Shown: piece by piece, positions 46,133 to 55,502 of the stretch
How the letters are laid out: the number at the start of each line of letters is the position of its first letter
How positions within the stretch are numbered: the stretch's first letter is position 1
From: Rhodomicrobium sp. R_RK_3
Lineage (GTDB): Bacteria; Pseudomonadota; Alphaproteobacteria; Rhizobiales; Rhodomicrobiaceae
DNA: 64,000 nt
Assembly: GCF_002198715.1 (NCBI RefSeq)
Contig: NZ_MWLK01000033.1
Span: 1-64,000, forward strand
Direction: 5' to 3'
Notes under the pieces: generated by a model
Seen by the model: the letters and a program-made list of their open reading frames with translations, nothing else
What the model was told of the DNA's origin: nothing
Database searches by the model: none
Position numbers and translations under genes: made by a program

Positions 46133-48385
46133 ATGGCACAGCCGAACCTATACGGCGCCGGCACCAATTCCGACGACTTGCAGCGTACCGCCTTCAGCGA
46201 GCGCAAGAAGGAGGAGGCGGCGCAGGAAGGTCCGAAGCCTGACAAAAAGCTTATGGCGCAGTACCGCCGCGAGATCGAGCGCTACACCCGCGCGACCGAG
46301 AAATGGCGGGAGGACGGCAAGCAGATTGAGGACCTCTATCTCGATGAGGACCGCAACGCCAGCTCGATGCGCCGCTATGCGCTGCTCTGGGCCAATGTCG
46401 AGACGCTGAAGCCAGCGATCTACGCCAAGGTCCCGACCATCGAGTGTTCGCGCCGCTATAAGGACCGCGATCCGGTCGCCCGCACCGCTGCCGAGCTGAT
46501 CGAGCGCGCCACCAATACCAGCTTCGAGCTGTACAATGTCGATGAGACCTTTCAGATGGTCCGCGACGACCGCTTGCTTCCCGGCCGTGGCGTCGCCTGG
46601 GTGCGCTACGAAGCCGATATCGAGCAGTATGAGGACGATGAGCCCGGCGACGATGATGCGGTGGTCCCAGGGCTTCCCGGCGGGCCGGATCTCGAAGCTG
46701 ACGCTGAGCCGAAGATGCTGGAGCGCCTTGCTGGCGAGCGCGTCGTCGTCGATCACGTCCAGTGGACCGAATTTGGTCATAACGTTTGCGGCACCTGGAA
46801 CGATGCATGGCTCGTATGGCGGGCGGTTTACAAAACCCGCGATGAGGTCGAGGACCGCTTCGGCAAGGAGATGGCCGACCGCCTGACCTACGATGCGAAG
46901 GTGCCGGCGAACGTTTCCGACCGCGTCAATGGTGAGATTTCCGGCGAGAATGCCGACGAATTCTGCCGCATTTACGAGCTGTGGGATAAGCGCCGCAACC
47001 TGACCTCCTGGATGACGGAGGGTCTGCGCGACGAATTTATCGAGAGCGGCAAGCCGCCGATCAATTTCTCGGGTTTCTTCCCATGCCCGAAGCCCTGTTA
47101 CGCGACGAAAACCAGCCGCAGCCTCATCCCGAGGCCCGATTATATTTACTACCGGGATCAGGCGAAGGAGATCAACGACCTCACCGACAAGATCGCCAAT
47201 ATGATGGCCTGGCTCATCATCAAGGGGTTTATTCCTGGTGGTCCGAGCCGCGTCACCGATGCGCTTGAGGAAGTCATTCGCGAGAAGTCGAACAAGGAGC
47301 TGTTCGTCGAGATCGAAGACTACACCGGCTGGAGCGAGCGTGGCGGCGTCGGCAAGTTGATCGACTGGCTGCCGCTCGACATGGTCATCACCGCGATCCA
47401 GGCGGCCATCACGGCTCGAAATCAGCTGATCCAGGACGTGTTCCAGATCACCGGGATCAGCGACATCCTGCGCGGTCAGACGGACCCGTCCGAGACCTTG
47501 GGCGCACAAGAATTGAAAGCGCAAACCGGATCGCGCCGGCTCAAGAACGCCAAGGACGAGGTTGCTCGCTTCTGTCGCGATGTCGGCCGGCTATGCGCCG
47601 AGGTCATCGCCGAGAAATTCGAGCCCGAGACCATCGCCGAGATGACGGGCTACCGTTACGTGCCGACCCCCATTGCCCCGATGGGCGGCAATGTCGTGGC
47701 GATGCCGGGCGCCACGCAGCCACCGGCGCCAATGGCCAATCCGATGGAGCCGCAGAACGGTGCCAATATGACCTTCGACGACAGGGTCATCGAGCTTCTC
47801 CGCAATGACCGGCTCCGCTCTTTCCGCATCGACATCGAGACCGACAGCACCGGACAGGCCGACGAGAACGCCGACAAGCAGCAGGCCATGGAGTTCATGG
47901 GCGTCGCCGGACAGTTCATGGAGAAGGCGACCGCCGCCGTCCAGGCAGCGCCCGAGACTGCCGAGCTGATGGGCGAGATGCTGATGCACGCCATACGCCG
48001 GTTCCGCGCCGGCAGGACGCTTGAGGAAAGCATCGAAAAGACCTTCGGCGCCATTGCCGCCAAGGTCCAGGCAGCCGCGCAGCAGCAGCCACAGCCGACG
48101 CCCGAACAGATCAAGGCCCAGGCCGACGCTGAGATGAGCCGGCAGAAGATGGCCATCGATCAACAGAATCACGATCAGCAGATGCAGGCGGATGCGGCCA
48201 GGACCAATGCGGATCTGGCGCTCAAAAATGCCCAGCTCGCGCAGATCCACGCGCAAACCGAGCAACAGCTCACCGAGCACCTCGCCCGCATGGCCGAGAT
48301 GGACCGGAAAATGCAGCTCATCAGTGCTGAATCAGCTGCTCGCACCGCTGCTGCCCGTCAGCCCCAATCCGCGCAGGTGCAGTGA
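46133..48385 (+). CDS. Portal protein (P22-like)
   Basis: About 750 residues, matching the large portal of P22-like podoviruses. Family-like segments include LLWANVETLKPAIYAKVPTI, VRDDRLLPGRGVAWVRYEA and QDVFQITGISDILRGQTDPS (clip/stem region). The last 100 residues are a Gln/Ala-rich coiled coil, comparable to the portal barrel that extends into the capsid. ATG 46133 is used; ATG 46121 overlaps terL more deeply. The 12-fold ring is the site of packaging and tail assembly. Confidence 0.88.
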   Translation: MAQPNLYGAGTNSDDLQRTAFSERKKEEAAQEGPKPDKKLMAQYRREIERYTRATEKWREDGKQIEDLYLDEDRNASSMRRYALLWANVETLKPAIYAKVPTIECSRRYKDRDPVARTAAELIERATNTSFELYNVDETFQMVRDDRLLPGRGVAWVRYEADIEQYEDDEPGDDDAVVPGLPGGPDLEADAEPKMLERLAGERVVVDHVQWTEFGHNVCGTWNDAWLVWRAVYKTRDEVEDRFGKEMADRLTYDAKVPANVSDRVNGEISGENADEFCRIYELWDKRRNLTSWMTEGLRDEFIESGKPPINFSGFFPCPKPCYATKTSRSLIPRPDYIYYRDQAKEINDLTDKIANMMAWLIIKGFIPGGPSRVTDALEEVIREKSNKELFVEIEDYTGWSERGGVGKLIDWLPLDMVITAIQAAITARNQLIQDVFQITGISDILRGQTDPSETLGAQELKAQTGSRRLKNAKDEVARFCRDVGRLCAEVIAEKFEPETIAEMTGYRYVPTPIAPMGGNVVAMPGATQPPAPMANPMEPQNGANMTFDDRVIELLRNDRLRSFRIDIETDSTGQADENADKQQAMEFMGVAGQFMEKATAAVQAAPETAELMGEMLMHAIRRFRAGRTLEESIEKTFGAIAAKVQAAAQQQPQPTPEQIKAQADAEMSRQKMAIDQQNHDQQMQADAARTNADLALKNAQLAQIHAQTEQQLTEHLARMAEMDRKMQLISAESAARTAAARQPQSAQVQ

Positions 48386-48729
48386 TGGCCAGAGGCGCTT
48401 GGATTTACGACAAGGAAACCGGGAAACTGGTCCCGAAATGGGAGTTTCTGGCGAAAAAAGCCCAGGAAACTCGCCGTTCCCGCTCCAGCCTATCGACCCC
48501 GATGGTGATCGGCTCGATGGACCCCATCCGCAGCGTGATCGACGGCAAAATGTACGATTCGAAGTCGGCCTATTACCGGCATGTCGAGCGGAATGGCTGC
48601 GCCATCGTCGGTCACGATAAAAACTGGACCGACTATGTCGCGAAGCCGCCGCTGGCCGATGAAAAGCAGCACGAGGCCGACATCGTCGCGGACGTGAAAA
48701 AGGCCATCGAGCAGGTCTCCAGCCTGTAA
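48385..48729 (+). CDS. Small head-associated protein of unknown function
   Basis: 114 residues. It carries a conserved-looking middle (PMVIGSMDPIRSVIDGKMYD) and SAYYRHVERNGCAIVGHDKN, which resembles a short zinc-ribbon-free FmdB-like pattern seen in phages beside portal genes. Start overlaps the portal stop (TGATG). Confidence 0.6.
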   Translation: MARGAWIYDKETGKLVPKWEFLAKKAQETRRSRSSLSTPMVIGSMDPIRSVIDGKMYDSKSAYYRHVERNGCAIVGHDKNWTDYVAKPPLADEKQHEADIVADVKKAIEQVSSL

Positions 48730-48773
48730 TCGCAGACCCTCCTGATCGCTGATCGAAAGGCGAGAAGACCCCC

Positions 48774-50003
48774 ATGAACGAACGCTATTACGGAAACAAC
48801 GAGGCTGGCACCCAGCATCGTGAAGATGATGCTGCCGATGACGTGCTTGCGGCCTATCGCGAGCTTCAGGAGCGTGCCGAGAAGATCGAACAGCCCGCGC
48901 CCGCCAGCGAACCGGCGGAGACGACCGAGCACCCCGACACCGAGGAAAAGCCCGCTGGTGCCGACACCCGCAGCCAGGAGCAGAAAGACCGCGATGAGCG
49001 CGGCCGTTTCAAGCCCAAGGCGGCGAAGGAGGCCCAGGACGAGACCAAGCAGCCCGTCGACGAAAAGGCTGTCACGGAGCAGCCTGATGGCTCTGATGAG
49101 CCCGCTGCCGAAACGCCTCCGCCGTCTTGGTCGATCAAGGCCAAAGCGGCATGGGATCAGGTCCCGCAGGCGGTGCGCGCCGAGATAGCCAAGCGCGAGA
49201 CCGAGGTTGCCCAGGGCTTCAAGGCTCTGGCTGATTACAAGGACCTGAAGCCTTACGCCGAGATGGCGACCGCACACAACACGACCATCAAGGCGGCGCT
49301 CGACCATTACACCGCTGTCGACCGGCTGATGAAGCAGGACCTTGCCGGCGGCCTCGCGGTCTGTGCTGAAGGCTACGGCAAGACCCATGCCGAGATCGCC
49401 CAGATATTCACCGACCTCGCCAAGCGCTATGGCGCGACCGGAGGCAGCGCGACACCCGCGCAGCCCGGACAGCAGGCCGGTGCCGACCAGATTTCAGGCG
49501 ACGACCAGCTGATGCAGGTCCTCCAGCCAGTATTGGCACCCATCCTGAAAGAGTTGAATGAACTGAAATCGCATACCTCATCGCGAGCAGAGGCGGATCG
49601 AAACGCCAAGGTGCAGTCAATCGCAGATGAGATTACCCGGTTCGCCGCTGATCCGAAGAACATCTATTACCGCAATGTCGAGCAAGACATCGTCAAGCTC
49701 TTCAGCACCGGGATGGTTGCACATTCGGGGAACCCTGCCGCCGACCTCAAGACTGCCTACGACATGGCCGTCCGCATGAATCCTGAAATCCAGGAGGCGC
49801 TGATCGAAAAGCGCGTTGCTGAAGCTCAGGGCACGCAAAGGCAAAAGGAGCTGAAAGCCACCGAGAAAGCTCGGGAGGCGTCGCGCTCCATGGGCGGGTC
49901 GAAGCTGCCGGGGACCGTCCTGAAGGACGCCGCTGGCGGTGCCGACCCTGATGATATCGAAGCTGACGTGCGCCGCGCATACCGGCAGCACAGTCAAGCG
50001 TAA
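48774..50003 (+). CDS. Scaffold protein
   Basis: 409 residues. The first 120 are acidic and disordered (Glu, Pro, Ala and Lys rich), the middle is helical (LADYKDLKPYAEMATAHNTT), and the C-terminus is basic and helical (KELKATEKAREASRSMGG and VRRAYRQHSQA). Composition and position between portal and coat genes fit a scaffold that shapes the prohead and then leaves. Confidence 0.75.
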   Translation: MNERYYGNNEAGTQHREDDAADDVLAAYRELQERAEKIEQPAPASEPAETTEHPDTEEKPAGADTRSQEQKDRDERGRFKPKAAKEAQDETKQPVDEKAVTEQPDGSDEPAAETPPPSWSIKAKAAWDQVPQAVRAEIAKRETEVAQGFKALADYKDLKPYAEMATAHNTTIKAALDHYTAVDRLMKQDLAGGLAVCAEGYGKTHAEIAQIFTDLAKRYGATGGSATPAQPGQQAGADQISGDDQLMQVLQPVLAPILKELNELKSHTSSRAEADRNAKVQSIADEITRFAADPKNIYYRNVEQDIVKLFSTGMVAHSGNPAADLKTAYDMAVRMNPEIQEALIEKRVAEAQGTQRQKELKATEKAREASRSMGGSKLPGTVLKDAAGGADPDDIEADVRRAYRQHSQA

Positions 50004-50021
50004 TGGAAAGGGTGAGGGCCA

Positions 50022-51008
50022 ATGCCCGCCAATCCAGACTTTGACGATATTGTCACGACCACCTTGCGGAATCGCTCCGGCAAGCTGGCTGACAACGCGA
50101 CCGTGACGACCGCCTTTCTCGATAGGCTGCGTCGCAAAGGAAAGGTGAAACCCGCCGAGGGCGGGCGCACCATCGTTCAGGAGCTTGAAGTCTCGCTCAA
50201 CCCCAATGGCGGTTGGTATGCGGGCCTCGACCCCCTGAATACCAATCTGCATGAGCCCTTTTCGGCTGCCGAATTCGATTGGAAGCAGTGCTATGTGCCT
50301 GCGGTCTGGTCTGGCCTCGACAAGCTCAAGAACCAGGGCGAGCTAGCCACGATTAATCTGGTCTCCGCTCGCATTAAGAACAGCGAAAAGACGCTGGTCG
50401 ATCTGGTGGCTCAGGCCGCTTACTCCGACGGCACCAGCTTCGGCGGTAAGCAGATGCAGGGCCTCGGCCTGTTCGTCGTCACGTCGCCCGGCACCGGCTC
50501 CGTCGGTGGCATCGACCGTGCAGGCAACACCTTCTGGCGCAACCAGACGGCGATCTGTACCCAAGGTGCAATCAACATCGCAGCGAGCAATCCGTCGAAC
50601 TATCTGGCGGCTCTGAACTCGCTGTCGATTAGCTGCACGCGCGGCTCGGATCGTCCCGACCTCTATGTGGCCGATGCGGTCCATTACCGCTTCTATCTGG
50701 AATCGCTTCAGCCGCTCCAGCGCATCACCAACACGGATATGGCCGGCTTCGGCTTTACCGCGCTGAAATACTACGGCGTCGGCGGCAATGCGGACTTCGT
50801 GCTCGACAATGGCTATTGCCCGGCGAACACGACCTTCGCGCTGAACACCGACTACCTGTATCTGCGTCCTCACCCCGACCGGAACTTCGTCCCCTTCGGT
50901 GGCGACCGCATCCCGACCAATCAGGACGGCACAGTCGCCTTCGTTGGTTTTACCGGAAACATGTGCGTCTCGAATATGGCCCGCCAGGGCCGTCTGTTCC
51001 AGAACTAA
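50022..51008 (+). CDS. Major capsid protein
   Basis: 328 residues, beginning MPANPDFDDIVTTTLRNRSG and lacking a long N-terminal delta domain, so scaffolding is supplied by the separate protein encoded before it. Segments such as KTLVDLVAQAAYSDGTSFGG and FTALKYYGVGGNADFVLDNG match the HK97-fold coat of this phage group. GGGTGAGG lies upstream. It is expected to be the most abundant virion protein. Confidence 0.85.
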   Translation: MPANPDFDDIVTTTLRNRSGKLADNATVTTAFLDRLRRKGKVKPAEGGRTIVQELEVSLNPNGGWYAGLDPLNTNLHEPFSAAEFDWKQCYVPAVWSGLDKLKNQGELATINLVSARIKNSEKTLVDLVAQAAYSDGTSFGGKQMQGLGLFVVTSPGTGSVGGIDRAGNTFWRNQTAICTQGAINIAASNPSNYLAALNSLSISCTRGSDRPDLYVADAVHYRFYLESLQPLQRITNTDMAGFGFTALKYYGVGGNADFVLDNGYCPANTTFALNTDYLYLRPHPDRNFVPFGGDRIPTNQDGTVAFVGFTGNMCVSNMARQGRLFQN

Positions 51009-51020
51009 GGGGAGGGACAC

Positions 51021-51578
51021 ATGTATATCATTGGCGCAAATCCCTACAACGGCCTCGCGACCAAGCGGGAATTTCTGCAAGGCAAGCACTCCACCCCTGG
51101 CGTGCGCGCCGCCGTGGTCGGCGGGGATGGCTCGACGAAGGAATTCGTCGCCATCAAGCTGGCGGCGGCGACGTGGATCAATGGAACGGCGATCATCATC
51201 GACGGCGCTGGCGCTCCTGGCAGCGTCGTGACCACCGTCTCCGGCAATCCCGCAGCCGCGCAGCAGTCTCGCGTCGGCATCCTGTGCTTCTCCAGCGCAA
51301 CAGCTACGCAGACCATGGCCGGCACTGCCTTCGGCTGGGCTCAGATCTATGGCGAGGCGCTGGCGTTCGTGTCGGCCTCCGTGTCCACGCCAGGATTGCA
51401 GCTCGGTGCCGGCGCTTCTGGCCATCTGATTGCAGCAGTGGCGCAGGTCTCTGCATCAGGTCAGTTGCAGGGCATCACCTATGCCACTGCTTCCGGGCCT
51501 GGCGCGCCGCCTGCGCTGGCGAAGGTCTTCTTGCAGTATCCGCGCTTCAGCGGCCTGCCTGACGCCAACCTGGCCTGA
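51021..51578 (+). CDS. Probable capsid decoration protein
   Basis: 185 residues, almost all beta-strand and Gly/Ala/Ser/Thr-rich (GTAIIIDGAGAPGSVVTTVS, LQLGAGASGHLIAAVAQVSA). Position 12 bases after the coat gene suggests a head decoration or cement protein. No family recognised with certainty. Confidence 0.6.
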   Translation: MYIIGANPYNGLATKREFLQGKHSTPGVRAAVVGGDGSTKEFVAIKLAAATWINGTAIIIDGAGAPGSVVTTVSGNPAAAQQSRVGILCFSSATATQTMAGTAFGWAQIYGEALAFVSASVSTPGLQLGAGASGHLIAAVAQVSASGQLQGITYATASGPGAPPALAKVFLQYPRFSGLPDANLA

Positions 51579-51630
51579 TCGATCAGAGAGGGGGCGGTGG
51601 AATATCCGCCCCCTCGACCACGGAGTTTCC

Positions 51631-52362
51631 ATGTCCAATATGCGTAGTATTTACATTGGCTTCGACCCGCGCGAAGCGTCAGCATTCGCCGTGGCGCGCG
51701 ACTCGGCCGAGCAGCACACGCTGCGCCATATCCCGGTGCGCGGCATCGTTCTCGATGAGATGCGCCAGCGGGGCCTCTACTGGCGCCAGACCTCGCGTCG
51801 GCTGGTCGACGGCCAGAGCGTGCTCTGGGACGAAATTTCCGCTGCGCCGATGTCGACCGAATTCGCAATCAGCCGCTTCCTGACCCCGATCCTCGCCAAA
51901 GAGGGTCTGGCGCTGTTCATGGACGCTGACATGCTCGTGCGCGCCTCGCTGGTGCCGCTCTTCGAATACGCCAAGGCCAATCCGCAATGCGCCGTCTTCT
52001 GCGTCAAGCACGACCACCAGCCGAAGGACGGCGTGAAGATGGATGGTCAGCTCCAGACGCGATATGCGCGTAAGAACTGGTCGAGCGTGATGCTGTTCAA
52101 TTGCGATCACCCGGCCAACGCCAATCTCAGCGTCGACCTCATCAACAATGTGCCCGGCCGCGACCTGCATCGTTTCTGCTGGCTCGAAGACCACCAGATC
52201 GGCACGCTCGGGCCGGAATGGAATTATCTGGTCGGCCATACGAAGTGCGATGAGAGCCCGAGGATCGTCCATTTCACTGACGGCATTCCGACAATGCCGG
52301 GCTACGAGAACGTCGAATACGCTGACGAGTGGCGGGTCGCGATGAACGCGTGGGCGAGGTAA
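51631..52362 (+). CDS. Phage glycosyltransferase (GT-A fold, DxD)
   Basis: 243 residues. It opens SIYIGFDPREASAFAVARDS, and has the DxD motif D98-A-D100 in ALFMDADMLV, then VMLFNCDHP and HFTDGIPTMPGY near the end; this pattern is that of GT8-like sugar transferases. DxD binds the metal and nucleotide sugar. It lies among virion genes, directly followed (two bases) by a methyltransferase/DUF115 gene. Likely targets are a virion protein or a host surface glycan; neither can be chosen from sequence. Confidence 0.82.
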   Translation: MSNMRSIYIGFDPREASAFAVARDSAEQHTLRHIPVRGIVLDEMRQRGLYWRQTSRRLVDGQSVLWDEISAAPMSTEFAISRFLTPILAKEGLALFMDADMLVRASLVPLFEYAKANPQCAVFCVKHDHQPKDGVKMDGQLQTRYARKNWSSVMLFNCDHPANANLSVDLINNVPGRDLHRFCWLEDHQIGTLGPEWNYLVGHTKCDESPRIVHFTDGIPTMPGYENVEYADEWRVAMNAWAR

Positions 52363-52364
52363 CC

Positions 52365-54104
52365 ATGCTGATTTCAGACGATTATCGCCGCCTGAACAGA
52401 GAGTTGCACGAGACCAATCCGCATTACGGCAATGACAATTTCGGTTGGTCGAGATTTGCCAAGCAGCTCGTGCAGGGCGGCGGCTACCTGACCGTATTGG
52501 ACTATGGCGCTGGCAAGGGCAATCTGAAGATTGCGCTGTCGGATCTGCCCGTTTCTGTCCAGGAATATGATCCGGCCATCGAAGGCAAGGATGGCGAGCC
52601 AGAGCCGGCCGAATTGGTGGTTTGCACGGATGTGCTGGAGCACATCGAGCCTGAAAATCTCAACGCCGTGTTGCGGCACCTGCGCGAGCTGACCCAGAAG
52701 CGTCTGTTTGTGACGATCTCGACCCGTCTCGCCGGCAAGACGCTCGCTGACGGGCGCAACGCGCACCTGCTGGTGAAGCCGCCGGTCTGGTGGCGTGCGA
52801 AGCTGCTGAAATACTTCCAGATCCTGCTCTGGGAAGAGCGCGGAGCCACGGTCGCTGCCGAGCTGGTGGCGAAGAAGCATATGGGCGCCCGCAAATCCGC
52901 TGGGCGTCGGCAGATGACGCCGGAGATGGTGGCCTTTTTCGAGCACACCCGGCAGCAGATCAACGCCGCGTCGGACGCCTTTTCGCAGGTGGGCGATGTG
53001 CGGACGTGGGAATCGGTCGGTGACGAGCCAGCCGATTTCCAGGCGGCCGTCGACGTTATCGAGCATATGGACGACATGGACGCGGCGCTCGCCGATCTCG
53101 CTTCCAAGTCCAAGAAATGTACCTTCGTCGGCGTCCGCATCACCGAGCTGCATTCCGAGTGGGATTGGCGGCGGGTTTTGGAGAAACGCTTCCGAGCCGC
53201 GCAATGGGAGCGCCAGGGCGAGCACCTGATGATGATCGGGGCGCCCTGCGTCATGGTTCAGGGCGTGACGGCGGTGGGTGCCGTCGACAGCGAGGAGCGC
53301 TGGAAGGCCGTGGTGGCCAATTCTGCGCGCTTTCCCCGCCGGATCGAGACGGCCGAGCCCCACGGGCGCACCGCGCTGATCGCCTGCTACGGACCTTCTC
53401 TGGTCGACACCATCGAGACGCTCAAGATCGAAGCACAGCGGCCTGATGTCGATGTCGTCTCGGTCTCCGGCTCGCATGACTTCCTGCTCAGCCATGGCAT
53501 CACGCCGAAATTCCACATCGAATGCGATCCCCGGCTGCACAAGGCCGATAACATTGAGCGTCCGCATCCCGAGGTCCAGTATCTGGTTGCGTCGGTCTGC
53601 CACCCCGGCTATTTCGACAAGCTCGGTAACGCTGACATCCGGCTTTGGCACGTCTCGACCGGCGAGCATGTGCTGCGCATCATCGGCGATCTGAAGGAAA
53701 GCCCGAAGCACGTGATCTCGGGCGGCGGCTCGGTCGGTTTGCGCTCCATCCCACTGCTCTATGCGATGGGCTACCGAGACCTCTCCATCTTCGCCATGGA
53801 CTGTTCCTTCAAGAGCGAAGGCGAGACTATCCAGCAGTGGGCCGGCAAGCACGCCGGCAAGAAGCAGGACGTGGTCGATGTCATGTGCGATGGCGAGATC
53901 TTCATCTCATCGCCGGTGCTGCTCACCTATGCGACCAATTTCTTCGAGACGGTTCAGAAGGTTACCGATCTGAACGTCCGGCTCTACGGCCACGGGCTGC
54001 TTCAAAGCATGTGCCGATTTTATATGCGCGAGCCCTCCCAGGAGAACGCCTTCATGGAGCGCATCGAGCATGTCGACGATGCGCTTACGGAGAGGGTCGC
54101 TTGA
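52365..54104 (+). CDS. Fused SAM methyltransferase and DUF115 (MptE/Maf-like) protein
   Basis: 579 residues. Residues 40-175 form a SAM methyltransferase: VLDYGAGKGNLKIAL (44-58) and VCTDVLEHIEPENL (86-99). Residues 175-325 repeat part of a methyltransferase-like fold (VDVIEHMDDMDAALADLASK). The C-terminal 250 residues match DUF115: ALIACYGPSLVDTIETLK, VVSVSGSHDFLLSHGITPKF, IECDPRLHKADNI, GGGSVGLRSIPLLYAMGYRD. DUF115 occurs in MptE and in Maf flagellin glycosyltransferases that add nonulosonic acids. With the glycosyltransferase it forms a two-gene carbohydrate module. Confidence 0.8.
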   Translation: MLISDDYRRLNRELHETNPHYGNDNFGWSRFAKQLVQGGGYLTVLDYGAGKGNLKIALSDLPVSVQEYDPAIEGKDGEPEPAELVVCTDVLEHIEPENLNAVLRHLRELTQKRLFVTISTRLAGKTLADGRNAHLLVKPPVWWRAKLLKYFQILLWEERGATVAAELVAKKHMGARKSAGRRQMTPEMVAFFEHTRQQINAASDAFSQVGDVRTWESVGDEPADFQAAVDVIEHMDDMDAALADLASKSKKCTFVGVRITELHSEWDWRRVLEKRFRAAQWERQGEHLMMIGAPCVMVQGVTAVGAVDSEERWKAVVANSARFPRRIETAEPHGRTALIACYGPSLVDTIETLKIEAQRPDVDVVSVSGSHDFLLSHGITPKFHIECDPRLHKADNIERPHPEVQYLVASVCHPGYFDKLGNADIRLWHVSTGEHVLRIIGDLKESPKHVISGGGSVGLRSIPLLYAMGYRDLSIFAMDCSFKSEGETIQQWAGKHAGKKQDVVDVMCDGEIFISSPVLLTYATNFFETVQKVTDLNVRLYGHGLLQSMCRFYMREPSQENAFMERIEHVDDALTERVA

Positions 54105-54146
54105 CCCAGTCGACGATAAAGGGGCTGACGCCCAGAGGAAAATACC

Positions 54147-54770
54147 ATGCAGTTGAGCGATGATTTCCCCATGATTATGGAGCGCGAGGCAGGGATGGAG
54201 GAACACATCCCGCCCGTGTCGGTGGCGTTCGGGCTTTTCCCGATGCTCGATGGCCGACGGACGCAGGAAGCCGGCCATGAAGTCTATCGCGATGTCGAGC
54301 ACGTCAAGATCGCGGTGCCGGGTGATCGCAACAGTCTGTTTTTCCAGCCTTCCAATGACGTTTACCGCAAGCGCTTCCCAAAGGCATACGCCGCTTACCA
54401 GGAGCGCGGTCGAAAGCCGATGGAGGGTATGCCGATTGAGAATTGGGCGCCGATCTCCCGTTCGGTGGCGTTCAACCTCAGGGCTGCCAATATCGATACG
54501 GTCGAGGCGCTCGCCGCCGTGCATGAAGGCCATATCGACCGCATCGGCTCGAATGGCCGGGAACTGCGCGAGAAGGCCAGGGCCTGGCTGGCGGACGCCA
54601 AATCCGGCGCTGAGACCGTGAGGCTGGCCGCCGAGAAGCAGGATCTGATCGACCAGCTCGCCGCCATGCAGGCGCAGATCAACGCGCTGGCGCAACAGGG
54701 CGTGAAGCTTCCTGAGGCCGGTGCGGCCAGCCCCGAAGCTGCTCGCAAGCCGGCGAAGGCCCGCGCGTAA
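54147..54770 (+). CDS. Phage structural-cluster protein of unknown function
   Basis: 207 residues. The first 90 are mixed (PVSVAFGLFPMLDGRRTQEA, VYRKRFPKAYAAYQERGRKP); 100-150 has a helix-hairpin-helix look (RAANIDTVEALAAVHEGHID followed by RIGSNGRELREKARAW); 160-195 is a coiled coil (LIDQLAAMQAQINALAQQGV). GAGGAAA precedes ATG 54147. Possibly a virion or assembly protein. Confidence 0.6.
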   Translation: MQLSDDFPMIMEREAGMEEHIPPVSVAFGLFPMLDGRRTQEAGHEVYRDVEHVKIAVPGDRNSLFFQPSNDVYRKRFPKAYAAYQERGRKPMEGMPIENWAPISRSVAFNLRAANIDTVEALAAVHEGHIDRIGSNGRELREKARAWLADAKSGAETVRLAAEKQDLIDQLAAMQAQINALAQQGVKLPEAGAASPEAARKPAKARA

Positions 54771-54791
54771 TCCTCACCAGGAGGGCTCTCC

Positions 54792-55499
54792 TTGACCCTG
54801 TTGTCGATTGTCCGGGAGGCAGCCGTCGCGCTCGGCCTCCCGGAGCCCTCTGCTGTTGCCAGCTCCAATGATCTGGCCGTCAAGAAGCTGCTGGTCTTCG
54901 CCAATCAGGCAGGCCGACAGCTTGCGCGCTATCACGATTGGCAGAATTTGATCGTCGAGCAGCAGTTCACAACGCTCGCCCAGCAGGAGCAGACGAACGC
55001 CCTGCCGCCGGCCGATTACGACCGGCTGGTCTATAATCCTGAGATCTGGGACCGCTCCAGCAATCTGCGTCTCTTCGGCCCGGTGCCGCAACGATACTGG
55101 CAGCGCGCTCTCGCCGGCATCGCAACCGGCACGCCCGGCTATTGGCGCATCATCGGCAACCAGCTCAACGTCCTGCCGGTCATGGCCGCCGGCCACAATC
55201 TGGCGTTCGAATATATCTCGAAGCGCTGGGCGCAGTCGGCGGGCGGCACGCGGCAGGACAGTTTCATGGCCGACACCGACACGGCGTTGGTGCCGGAACA
55301 CCTGATCGCCCTCGAAATCATCTGGCGGTTCCGTCAGTCGCGTGGGTTTGCCCAGTACGCCGAGGATATGTCGACGGCGGAACGTGAAAAAGAAAAGGCT
55401 GCCGCTGCTGATCGCGGCACGGGTCGCATCCGCACCGAGAGCACCTATTACAACGACCAGCCGCAGCCGCCTTACTTCACCGGGATCGTGGGGTCGTAG
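54792..55499 (+). CDS. Head-tail adaptor / tail accessory factor (P22 gp4-like)
   Basis: 235 residues with a TTG start; GGAGGG six bases upstream supports it. Segments LLVFANQAGRQLARYHDWQN, DYDRLVYNPEIWDRSSNLRL and HLIALEIIWRFRQSRGFAQY match the gp4/gp6-type adaptor that closes the portal after packaging. The next gene encodes the gp10-like plug, the same order as in P22. Confidence 0.78.
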   Translation: MTLLSIVREAAVALGLPEPSAVASSNDLAVKKLLVFANQAGRQLARYHDWQNLIVEQQFTTLAQQEQTNALPPADYDRLVYNPEIWDRSSNLRLFGPVPQRYWQRALAGIATGTPGYWRIIGNQLNVLPVMAAGHNLAFEYISKRWAQSAGGTRQDSFMADTDTALVPEHLIALEIIWRFRQSRGFAQYAEDMSTAEREKEKAAAADRGTGRIRTESTYYNDQPQPPYFTGIVGS

Positions 55500-55502
55500 G
55501 CG

